From: Candidatus Roizmanbacteria bacterium
GTDB lineage: Bacteria; Patescibacteriota; Microgenomatia; UBA1406
Length of the DNA stretch: 22,460 bases
Reading direction: 5' to 3'
Assembly: GCA_024653645.1 (NCBI GenBank)
Contig: JANLHK010000069.1
Span: forward strand, 1-22,460
The notes under the pieces are model-generated. The model saw only the letters and a list, made by a program, of their open reading frames with translations, had not been told where the DNA came from and did no database searches. This document shows, in pieces, positions 13,603 through 20,356 of this stretch (position 1 is its first letter; every line of letters begins with the position of its first letter). The position numbers were made by a program, and so were the translations under genes.

Positions 13603-14934
13603 ATGCCTTACCTACAAAAAACCGATTCAGAGATATATAACCTCATTAAAAAAGAGGAAAAACGTCTTAAAGATACCCTCATGATGATACCGTCCGAAAA
13701 CTATGCCTCCCGGGCAGTAGAAGAAGCTGTGGGATCGGTATTGGGAAACAAGTATTCTGAGGGCTACCCCTTTAAACGCTACTATCAGGGACAGGAAAAC
13801 GCTGATCAGATAGAAAGCCTGGCGATTGAGCGTGCCAAGGCATTATTCGGTGTTGAGCACGTCAACGTACAGCCGTATTCAGGATCACCTGCTAATTTCG
13901 CCGTGTATAACGGGGTTCTCAAGCAGGGCGATACCATTATGGGACTGTCGCTGGCATTTGGTGGTCATCTAACCCATGGAGCTGACGCATCGGTTTCCAG
14001 CAAGTACTTTAGGGCCGTGAACTATGAGCTGAACAAAGAAGGATATATTGACTATAAAGCCTTGATGGAGCTGGCTAAAAAACATAAGCCCCAGCTCATT
14101 GTTGCCGGCACCACCGCCTATCCACGGCTTCTAGATTGGAAACAATTTGCCGCTATAGCAAAAGTCGTAAACGCCTACTTGATGGCTGATATATCACACA
14201 TTGCCGGACTCATTGCAGGAAAAGCGTATCCATCTCCGGTTGAGTACGTTGATATTATAACTACCACTACTCACAAAACCCTGCGCGGACCGCGCGGCGC
14301 TCTGATTATGGTTACCAAGAAAGGTCTTAAAAAAGACCCTGACTTAGCAACCAAGATTGATAAATCCATATTCCCGGGCTTACAGGGCGGGCCACACATT
14401 AACTCAATTGCCGGTATTGCCGTTGCACTCAAAGAGGACTCAACTAAAAAATTCCAGAAATACGTTCATCAAATTATTGTAAACGCTCAGGCGTTAGCCA
14501 AAAGCCTTATGGATAATAATATACGGGTTATCAGCAACGGAACAGATTCGCATCTTATCCTTGCCGATATCAGTAACTACGGCATATTGGGCAATACCGC
14601 TGCAGAAGGACTTGAGTATATTGGTGTGGTGTTGAATCGCAACTCAATTCCCTGGGACAAAAATCCACCTTTTTATCCCTCAGGTATTCGCATGGGAACC
14701 CCGGGCATTACCAGTCGTGGCATGAAAGAAAAAGATATGAAACAATTGGGAAGCATCATTGCAAAGGCAGTACAGGCTCTCGGATTGCAAAAAAAGAAAA
14801 GCGGTATTACCGACTCAGAGGAACGCAAACGCAGCTTCAGAACCAAGCTGATTACTTCAACCAAGGAACTGAAGACACTGAAGGCGGACATACTCAAACT
14901 GACGAAGAAATTCCCTATACCAGCAGCGTACTAG
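13603..14934 (+). CDS. glyA: Serine hydroxymethyltransferase
   Basis: 443 residues. The PLP-binding lysine is K225 in the motif TTTTHKTLRGPRG. Other family motifs are MMIPSENYAS, VLGNKYSEGYPFKRYYQGQE near the N-terminus, VQPYSGSPANFAVY, DISHIAGLIAGKAYPSP before the Lys, and FPGLQGGPHINSIAG after it. The C-terminal substrate-binding part SGIRMGTPGITSRGMKEKDM is intact. The enzyme converts serine and tetrahydrofolate to glycine and methylene-THF, which feeds thymidylate synthesis, the pathway also served by the nearby thymidylate kinase. The C-terminus carries an extra Lys-rich helix. The last 20 bases overlap the opposite-strand aldolase gene. Confidence 0.97.
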   Translation: MPYLQKTDSEIYNLIKKEEKRLKDTLMMIPSENYASRAVEEAVGSVLGNKYSEGYPFKRYYQGQENADQIESLAIERAKALFGVEHVNVQPYSGSPANFAVYNGVLKQGDTIMGLSLAFGGHLTHGADASVSSKYFRAVNYELNKEGYIDYKALMELAKKHKPQLIVAGTTAYPRLLDWKQFAAIAKVVNAYLMADISHIAGLIAGKAYPSPVEYVDIITTTTHKTLRGPRGALIMVTKKGLKKDPDLATKIDKSIFPGLQGGPHINSIAGIAVALKEDSTKKFQKYVHQIIVNAQALAKSLMDNNIRVISNGTDSHLILADISNYGILGNTAAEGLEYIGVVLNRNSIPWDKNPPFYPSGIRMGTPGITSRGMKEKDMKQLGSIIAKAVQALGLQKKKSGITDSEERKRSFRTKLITSTKELKTLKADILKLTKKFPIPAAY

Positions 14935-15835
14935 CTTCTTCCACTGATTTGTTCTCCACCGTTATTGCGTACAGCGCATTGCAGAAGGCTATGGCAGACA
15001 GCAGCGGCTTTTGATGGATATTTCTGCCAGTGGCATTACCCGCGGTATGGGCGTGATGAATTTGGTCGTGCAAATTTTTCAGGAAGGCAACCGGATCAAC
15101 ACTGCTTCCACCGGCACATATCACCTTTGTTCTTCCCGCTGCCCGTACTGTTTGCTGCAGGCTTAACAGGGGAGATTCAGTCGGCGAATGCGGCGGGTTA
15201 ATTTTCACAAAATCAGCACCCAACGCAGCCGCTACTCCCGCAGCACCGATAATAACCGCCGGATCATGCTCGTCCTGCACATATGCGCCCCGGGGATAAA
15301 TCCACAAGGTTGATAAGAGGCCGTGTCGGTGCGCCTCCATAGTGAGGTGTGCTGCCTCACGCAACATATCATTCTCATGAATGCTGCCCAGATAAATGGT
15401 ATAGCCCACTCCCACCATCAGCAGTTGCGCCGTATCGCGCACCCGTACCACATCATCAACCGAGTACCAGGCGGTACTCAAAGGGTCTTGTGCATGCTTG
15501 GGAACCATATTGGTTTTTGAATTAAGCTTTGCAATATACGGAATGCGAGCATACGCTTCATCGCCGCTGTAGCGCGCTATTAAGCCCAATTGTGTTGCAA
15601 ACGCGCCGATGCGTGCTGCAGAGGCTATACGAAACAGATGTTCCGGATCGCCATCTTCCTCAGCTATACCAGGTCCCACAAAATCACTGTTGAGGTGCTC
15701 AACTTTTTGGTCACCGGCAAACAACATCAGACGTCCGCTGTCATGGGTTGCCAGGCGATAGTTATGAATGTAGGTTTCCCGCAGCTCTGCCGGCACTGAT
15801 GAGGGCACCAGTATTTTTTCTTCCATCATATTCAT
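14915..15835 (-). CDS. DhnA/FbaB-type class I aldolase (probable fructose-bisphosphate aldolase)
   Basis: 306 residues from the ATG at 15835; ATGs at 15829 and 15826 are alternatives, and the ATG at 15868 would overlap the upstream gene. The TIM-barrel shows GDQKVEHLN (residues 41-49), the DhnA-type N-terminal loop; TLWIYPRGAYV; the probable Schiff-base lysine K211 in GADFVKINPP; and a phosphate-binding CAGGSSVD at 240-247. Archaeal-type class I aldolases of this family cleave fructose-1,6-bisphosphate or related ketose phosphates; the exact substrate cannot be fixed by eye. It follows the glycosyltransferase by 13 bases and is probably in the same transcript, and it overlaps glyA by 20 bases tail to tail. 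Confidence 0.85.
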   Translation of the reverse strand: MNMMEEKILVPSSVPAELRETYIHNYRLATHDSGRLMLFAGDQKVEHLNSDFVGPGIAEEDGDPEHLFRIASAARIGAFATQLGLIARYSGDEAYARIPYIAKLNSKTNMVPKHAQDPLSTAWYSVDDVVRVRDTAQLLMVGVGYTIYLGSIHENDMLREAAHLTMEAHRHGLLSTLWIYPRGAYVQDEHDPAVIIGAAGVAAALGADFVKINPPHSPTESPLLSLQQTVRAAGRTKVICAGGSSVDPVAFLKNLHDQIHHAHTAGNATGRNIHQKPLLSAIAFCNALYAITVENKSVEEASTLLV

Positions 15836-15848
15836 GATACTATTTTTT

Positions 15849-17351
15849 TCACGGACTGTGTCGTCCATATACGCGAACAATCGGATGATCAAAGACGCTC
15901 CAGGTTTCCTCAGCAAATTCGTCAGGCAATCCCCAGTGTTTTGTTTCAAATCGGGCTATCTCGTTCCAGCGGCTTCCCAGCAGCTCTTCATAATACCAAT
16001 GCAGAGTCGGATGTTCTGTACGCAAACAGTCGCAGATTTCCTGACTATGGCTTTGATTGCCATACGCACAGGTATAGTTAGCAAACACCCGTCTGCTGGG
16101 AACCACCACGTAATCCACCGTAGTTAATCGCTCTTTCAGTGTCTTCATCACCTCCGGATTCTGCTCACTGTCAAACAGATACAATTCAGATAGCACCGAA
16201 TGCTGGGGGACCGTAAAGGGAACAAGAATGACATTGGCTGATTCAGTTAAGAAGGAGCTGCCTTCTTTGAGGTTCTCCTTGATCCATACTGAGGCGCTGA
16301 TACGGGTATCGGGCTGCAGATACACATTGAGGTACGACAACCCCACCACCAGATGGGCAACTAGCATCAACCCATAGAGGTACTTGAGCCGTCGCCCAGC
16401 AGCTGCGGCAATTAACAGAGCCATTACAAAGACAAATACATAAAACCGCGTCCATTGGGTATACAGCGGCAGTACTGACAGAAAGAAGACCAGCAACAGG
16501 ATGACCTGCAGCCGATGATGTTTCCACGCATACGGCAGTTGGCTGATCGTAACAAAAAACAGCGGCAGTCCCAGTGCATAGGGGAATATAGAGACAAAAG
16601 GGAACAGTAACCGATTAGCGTGCTCAAATTGGTAGGTGTAAAACACCTTTGTTATGCCCCTTCCTACGTTACTCTCATAGGTGAGTGAGCTCAAAGCTTC
16701 CGGATAAGAAAAGAAATAATGGGGTGAGGCAATAAAGACAAACAGCACGGTCGTCATTCCCAGCAATACGAGTTGTTTTATCGATCGGGTGTGCCACCAT
16801 TCGTACAGCGGAATGGCGAGTAGCACTACTGCCGATATCTTTATCCCAATAGCTAAGCCAATCACTAGGGCGGTTATCAGCTTGCTTTTGCGAAACCAGA
16901 GCGTACACAACAGCAGAAAGGCTAACAGGGATTCGGTGGTGCCAAAATGGGCAAACTGAATAAACACCGGCGTGGCAATCCACAACAGCAGTCCGGTCAG
17001 GGCAACGGTGGGTGATCGGTTCTCCCGCAGCAGCAGCCTATACACGATCCAACCGGAAGCAACTGATACGGTAGCCGACAGGATTCGCAGTCCTAACGCC
17101 GCCTGCCAGGAATCAATCAGCGGGGATAGGCTCAAGGACTTAACAGCATACCCGATCCAAACCAGATACAAGGGGAGTTGCCCATAGGCAAAAAAATGGG
17201 GATTCAGTCCATCGTCTAGAGTTAACCGGGAAATGGCATCTGCCATGTTGCGCTCATCGGGATGCAGCAAAAAAGGGTACCCCCAGGCAATGCCCACAAA
17301 CCGCGTAATGATAAGCAGCAATAACGCAAGGGGCAGTACGCGGCCTTTCAT
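15849..17351 (-). CDS. Multi-spanning GT-C-like (dolichyl-phosphate-mannose-protein mannosyltransferase-like) glycosyltransferase
   Basis: 500 residues with about ten hydrophobic helices from residue 4 to about 330, then a soluble extracytoplasmic C-terminal domain of about 150 residues. An acidic motif HPDE (residues 30-33) lies in the first periplasmic loop, just after the first helix, where GT-C enzymes carry their catalytic DE/DD residues. Later loops show the SPHYFFSYPEAL and YTQWTRFYVFVFV patterns seen in ArnT/PMT-like proteins. It should transfer a sugar from a polyprenyl-phosphate carrier to a surface acceptor. The start overlaps the stop of the upstream small gene (ATGA), so translation is coupled. 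The C-terminal domain has four cysteines clustered near YTCAYGNQ and EICDCLR. Confidence 0.85.
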   Translation of the reverse strand: MKGRVLPLALLLLIITRFVGIAWGYPFLLHPDERNMADAISRLTLDDGLNPHFFAYGQLPLYLVWIGYAVKSLSLSPLIDSWQAALGLRILSATVSVASGWIVYRLLLRENRSPTVALTGLLLWIATPVFIQFAHFGTTESLLAFLLLCTLWFRKSKLITALVIGLAIGIKISAVVLLAIPLYEWWHTRSIKQLVLLGMTTVLFVFIASPHYFFSYPEALSSLTYESNVGRGITKVFYTYQFEHANRLLFPFVSIFPYALGLPLFFVTISQLPYAWKHHRLQVILLLVFFLSVLPLYTQWTRFYVFVFVMALLIAAAAGRRLKYLYGLMLVAHLVVGLSYLNVYLQPDTRISASVWIKENLKEGSSFLTESANVILVPFTVPQHSVLSELYLFDSEQNPEVMKTLKERLTTVDYVVVPSRRVFANYTCAYGNQSHSQEICDCLRTEHPTLHWYYEELLGSRWNEIARFETKHWGLPDEFAEETWSVFDHPIVRVYGRHSP

Positions 17352-17725
17352 ACGCCGTACAGACTTAAGGTGCGCATCACCTCATCAACCGTTTTGCCTG
17401 CTCGCACGTATACCTGTGAAAAGGTAATGCCCTCTAAAGAAAGATCAAATACCACGAGTTTCTTTTTCATTTTTTCACCGGCCGCGTAGCCCAGTAAAAA
17501 TGAGTCAGCACTGGTCATGGTATCGCCAAAAAATACGACCAGGTCGCTGTGCTTCAGCTCATGCAATTGGGCTTCAAACAATACTGAGGGTGGAATGGCT
17601 TCATTATCGCGCAAGAGGCGGCCGATGAGTTTGGCATTCATCACCTCATGTCCCCGCTGTGTAATGCGGGTTGCCAGAGCAAGAATATCTTGTGGTGGGT
17701 TTGATCCTAGTAAAAAAATATTCAT
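17348..17725 (-). CDS. Small nucleoside 2-deoxyribosyltransferase-fold protein, probably without the catalytic residues
   Basis: 125 residues, probably cytoplasmic. The order of elements fits the NDT/Rcl flavodoxin-like fold: first strand MNIFLLGSNPP, then a helix, ELKHSDLVVFFGD, and SADSFLLGYAAGEKMKKKLVVF, equivalent to the family block DSGTAxELGYAxAxGKPV. In that block the catalytic Glu would be the first Leu of LLGYA, and the family Asp eight residues before the SD appears to be Gln. It therefore probably binds a nucleotide or nucleotide-sugar without hydrolysing it, unless the alignment by eye is wrong. The stop overlaps the glycosyltransferase start (ATGA), so a link to surface glycosylation is suggested by position only. 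Confidence 0.65.
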   Translation of the reverse strand: MNIFLLGSNPPQDILALATRITQRGHEVMNAKLIGRLLRDNEAIPPSVLFEAQLHELKHSDLVVFFGDTMTSADSFLLGYAAGEKMKKKLVVFDLSLEGITFSQVYVRAGKTVDEVMRTLSLYGV

Positions 17726-17726
17726 G

Positions 17727-17735
17727 TGTTATACT
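17727..17735 (+). promoter_or_regulatory. Extended -10 TGtTATACT in a 20-bp divergent intergenic region
   Basis: Only 20 bp (17726-17745) separate the divergent starts at 17725 (-) and 17746 (+). TGtTATACT at 17727-17735 gives an expected start near 17742, a leader of about four bases for the plus-strand gene. The same bases read on the minus strand give AGTATAAC, so the element is nearly symmetric, although its minus-strand spacing to the ATG (two bases) is too short for a normal start. Confidence 0.5.
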
Positions 17736-17745
17736 CAATTTTGGT

Positions 17746-18156
17746 ATGCGTCAACGCCAACTAATACTATTATATATCCTATTCTTCTTACTTGCCGCAT
17801 CAACTATTGGCATTATGATGTTTGAGCAACCGGTACAACGGATTATTCGGGCGTCAAGCACTGACCCGTCACGGGAAAAGTCCCTCATTCTGGCGGATAA
17901 GATTTTAGCCCGTCCTAAAGACAAGGTACAAGTAACGGTATTTATCCGCAATGATCAAGGCGAAGGACTTGCCAACAAAACCGTGCTGGTTACGGCAGAC
18001 AAAGGTCTGTTTACCTCAACTACAGGCATTACCGACGACGCAGGCAAAGCTACCTTTACTCTGGGCAGCGAGGGCGCTGAAAAATCTATTGTCAGCGCCT
18101 CAACTGAGGGCATTGACGTCTCAAACACCATCACGGTATACTTCACTCAGCAGTAA
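17746..18156 (+). CDS. Membrane-anchored Ig-like (Big_1/invasin-type) domain protein
   Basis: 136 residues from the ATG at 17746. The frame is open to 17671, but that extension overlaps the divergent gene, and the promoter lies at 17727-17735. An N-terminal signal anchor (LILLYILFFLLAASTIGIMM) is at about residues 5-24, with no lipobox. The rest is one bacterial Ig-like domain: VQVTVFIRNDQGEGLANKTV, then TADKGLFTSTTGITDDAGKATFTL, the invasin-type strand pattern in which a DxxGKA turn is typical. It is likely displayed outside the membrane as an adhesion or structural module. galU follows 37 bases downstream. Confidence 0.75.
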   Translation: MRQRQLILLYILFFLLAASTIGIMMFEQPVQRIIRASSTDPSREKSLILADKILARPKDKVQVTVFIRNDQGEGLANKTVLVTADKGLFTSTTGITDDAGKATFTLGSEGAEKSIVSASTEGIDVSNTITVYFTQQ

Positions 18157-18171
18157 TTAACAAACTATAAG
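18142..18171 (+). promoter_or_regulatory. Weak candidate promoter for galU
   Basis: TTCACT at 18142-18147 and TATAAG at 18166-18171 are 18 bp apart, at and just after the end of the Ig-like gene. The start would lie near 18178, about 16 bases before the galU ATG. The A-rich leader has no Shine-Dalgarno sequence. Matches are partial. Confidence 0.3.
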
Positions 18172-18193
18172 TTTATTCAAAAAAACAATTCCC

Positions 18194-19096
18194 ATGCAAA
18201 AGATACGCAAAGCAGTTATTCCCGCAGCTGGTTTTGGCACGCGCTTTTTACCTCAAACAAAAGCGATGCCCAAGGAAATGCTTCCCATAGTTGACAAGCC
18301 CGTAATTCAATATGTGGTAGAGGAACTGGTTGAGGCCGGTATTACCGATATTATTATGGTGACCGGTTACCACAAGCGTACCATTGAGGATCATTTCGAT
18401 GTTCCCAGTCGTGATTTAATTGAGAACCTCAAGATGGGCGGAGAGAAAAAGAAGCCATTACTGGATCAGGTTATGAAAATAGGGGAAATGGCTAATTTCG
18501 TGTATGTTCGTCAAAAAGGACCGTATGGCAACGGTACGCCACTGATTAATGTACGCCATATTATCGGCAACGAGCCGTTTATCTACACCTGGAGCGACGA
18601 TTTTATCAGCGCCAGCCCCTCACGGTTTAAGCAGCTGATTGCAGCATACGAAACATACGGATCATCGTGTTTGGCCAGCATTCGGGCCAAACGGGATGAG
18701 GATTATGACCGCTACGGATTTGCCGGTGGCACTGAAATCGAGCCCGGTATTATCGATACCAACGTTATTATTGAGAAACCCGGTAAAGATAAAGCGCCAT
18801 CTAACCTAGCTAATGTATCGGGATTCATTCTGACCCCTGATATTTTTGACTATCTTGATAGGGCACAGGCCAACCTTAAAGAAGGTGATGAGCTGTACTA
18901 CAACGACGCTCTTAAGCTGATGCTTGAGGACAAGAAACGGGTACTGGCCGTAGAAATTAAGGGCGGCAAGTACTACGACACCGGTAACAAGATCGAATAT
19001 CTGAAAACCGTCGTTGAATTTGCACTCAAAAATCCATCCGTTAATGGAGAGTTCCGAGACTATCTCAAAGCTCTCTTGAAAGAGCAGGAGCTATAA
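18194..19096 (+). CDS. galU: UTP-glucose-1-phosphate uridylyltransferase
   Basis: 300 residues, normal length. The nucleotide-binding motif AAGFGTRFLPQTKAMPKEMLPIVDKP is at about residues 12-37. VEELVEAGITDIIMVTGYHKR, KGPYGNGTPLINVRHIIGNEPF and the VSGFILTPDIF and GGKYYDTGNKIEYLKT blocks are all typical of GalU. The enzyme makes UDP-glucose from UTP and glucose-1-phosphate, the donor for surface polysaccharide and for glycosyltransferases such as those encoded nearby. It ends 26 bases before rpsB, and its last codons contain the rpsB promoter. Confidence 0.96.
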   Translation: MQKIRKAVIPAAGFGTRFLPQTKAMPKEMLPIVDKPVIQYVVEELVEAGITDIIMVTGYHKRTIEDHFDVPSRDLIENLKMGGEKKKPLLDQVMKIGEMANFVYVRQKGPYGNGTPLINVRHIIGNEPFIYTWSDDFISASPSRFKQLIAAYETYGSSCLASIRAKRDEDYDRYGFAGGTEIEPGIIDTNVIIEKPGKDKAPSNLANVSGFILTPDIFDYLDRAQANLKEGDELYYNDALKLMLEDKKRVLAVEIKGGKYYDTGNKIEYLKTVVEFALKNPSVNGEFRDYLKALLKEQEL

Positions 19097-19104
19097 GGTA
19101 GAAT
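19076..19104 (+). promoter_or_regulatory. rpsB-tsf promoter: TTGAAA, 17 bp, TAGAAT
   Basis: TTGAAA at 19076-19081 and TAGAAT at 19099-19104 are 17 bp apart, the -35 inside the end of galU. The start would lie near 19111, leaving a leader of about 12 bases. GGAAG at 19106-19110 would lie upstream of the transcript start and so cannot serve as a ribosome-binding site. Confidence 0.6.
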
Positions 19105-19122
19105 TGGAAGATCAGAAATACT

Positions 19123-19935
19123 ATGAAGACTACTATTGAGGTTGAAAAACTATTTGAATTGGGTGGACATTTTGGCCATAAACGTGGCCGAACGAGTCCC
19201 AAGGCAAAGGCCTACGTCTACAAGATCCAAAATGACGTAGCCATTATTGACTTGTTTCAAACTAAAACCCTCGCTGAGGCTGCAGTGAAAGCGCTATTTG
19301 ATGCGGGTAAGCAGAACCAGGAACTCCTGGTGGTTGCCACCAAGAAAAATATTCAGAATTTCGTCAAAGATATTGCCGCCAAAGAAAAAGTTCACTATAT
19401 CACTGAAAAATGGGTGGGTGGGTTCTTTACCAACTTTGAAGAGATCAAAAAAAATGTTGACCGCATCAATACCTTTAAAGCTGATATGGAAAGCGGCAAC
19501 CTGAAAGAAATGATTAAGCATGAGCGCAACAAGCTTGAGAAGGAAATCAACAAACTGTTGCGCGTCTATGAGGGCGTCCTGACCCTTACCCGTATGCCTG
19601 ACGTGGTGTTAATAGTCGATGTTCGGAAAGAAAAGAATGCCTTAACGGAATCACGAAAAATGCAGGAGGCCCAAATTATGCAGGAAAAGAAGGCTCTGTT
19701 TACCGTTGGTGTGCTTGATACCAATGCGAACCCGCAAGAAGTGGATTATCCCATCATGGTCAATGACGACACTCCGGCGGTACTTGAGTACGTGGTCGGC
19801 GCTCTGTTGCAAGGCTTTTTGGAAGGCCGCAAACAGTATGTGCCTGAACTGACTCCTGAGGAAAAAGAGGCAAAAAAATTAGAAGCAAAAGCGAAAAAAA
19901 ATGACAAACCTCGATCTGCTAAAAAAGCTGCGTGA
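19123..19935 (+). CDS. rpsB: 30S ribosomal protein S2
   Basis: 270 residues. Conserved S2 blocks are visible: LFELGGHFGHKRGRTSPKAKAYVYKIQNDVAIIDL, WVGGFFTNFEEIKKNVDRI, LEKEINKLLRVYEGVLTLTRMPDVVLIVD and YPIMVNDDTPAVLEYVVGALLQGFLEG. In S2 the VD-x(n)-E block precedes the alternation between family sites. The Lys/Ala-rich C-terminal tail (KKLEAKAKKNDKPRSAKKAA) is likely disordered, and its last 35 bases double as the first codons of tsf in another frame. S2 anchors to the 30S head/body junction with S1-type contacts. Confidence 0.96.
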   Translation: MKTTIEVEKLFELGGHFGHKRGRTSPKAKAYVYKIQNDVAIIDLFQTKTLAEAAVKALFDAGKQNQELLVVATKKNIQNFVKDIAAKEKVHYITEKWVGGFFTNFEEIKKNVDRINTFKADMESGNLKEMIKHERNKLEKEINKLLRVYEGVLTLTRMPDVVLIVDVRKEKNALTESRKMQEAQIMQEKKALFTVGVLDTNANPQEVDYPIMVNDDTPAVLEYVVGALLQGFLEGRKQYVPELTPEEKEAKKLEAKAKKNDKPRSAKKAA

Positions 19936-20356
19936 AGAAACCGGCGTATCCATTGCGCTGTGCAATAAGGCATTAAACGAAAGCAAAGGAAACTTCGAAA
20001 AAGCAAAACAGCTCCTTTCTACGTGGGGTGTTGAACTGGCGGCAAAAAAGTCAGGAGAAGTAACCGGCGAAGGTGTGGTTGAATCCTACATCCACCATAA
20101 CAAACGCATGGGGGCGCTGGTGAAACTGCACTGTCAAACCGACTTTGTTGCTAAAAACGAGGAATTTCAAACACTCGCGAAAGAAATTGCCATGCAGATT
20201 GCGTCCATGGGTCCTAACAATGCAGAGGAGCTCATGAAGCAACCTTATATCCGTGAGCCAAAGAAAACCATTGAGGATATGTTGAAATCATATATTGTTA
20301 AGCTGGGCGAGAATATACAAATTGGTGAATTTGTACGCTTCTCGATCGATGAGTAA
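19901..20356 (+). CDS. tsf: Elongation factor Ts, minimal form
   Basis: 151 residues against roughly 200-300 in most bacteria. The N-terminal UBA-like domain (LLKKLREETGVSIALCNKALNESKGNFEKAKQLL) is intact, and the EF-Tu-contacting TDFVAKN motif is present at about residues 75-81. After a single short core the protein stops at GENIQIGEFVRFSIDE, so the second core subdomain and coiled-coil of larger EF-Ts forms are absent. It exchanges GDP for GTP on EF-Tu. The ATG at 19901 lies 35 bases inside rpsB, so re-initiation after rpsB is implied. The stop overlaps the next gene's start by 8 bases. Confidence 0.94.
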   Translation: MTNLDLLKKLREETGVSIALCNKALNESKGNFEKAKQLLSTWGVELAAKKSGEVTGEGVVESYIHHNKRMGALVKLHCQTDFVAKNEEFQTLAKEIAMQIASMGPNNAEELMKQPYIREPKKTIEDMLKSYIVKLGENIQIGEFVRFSIDE

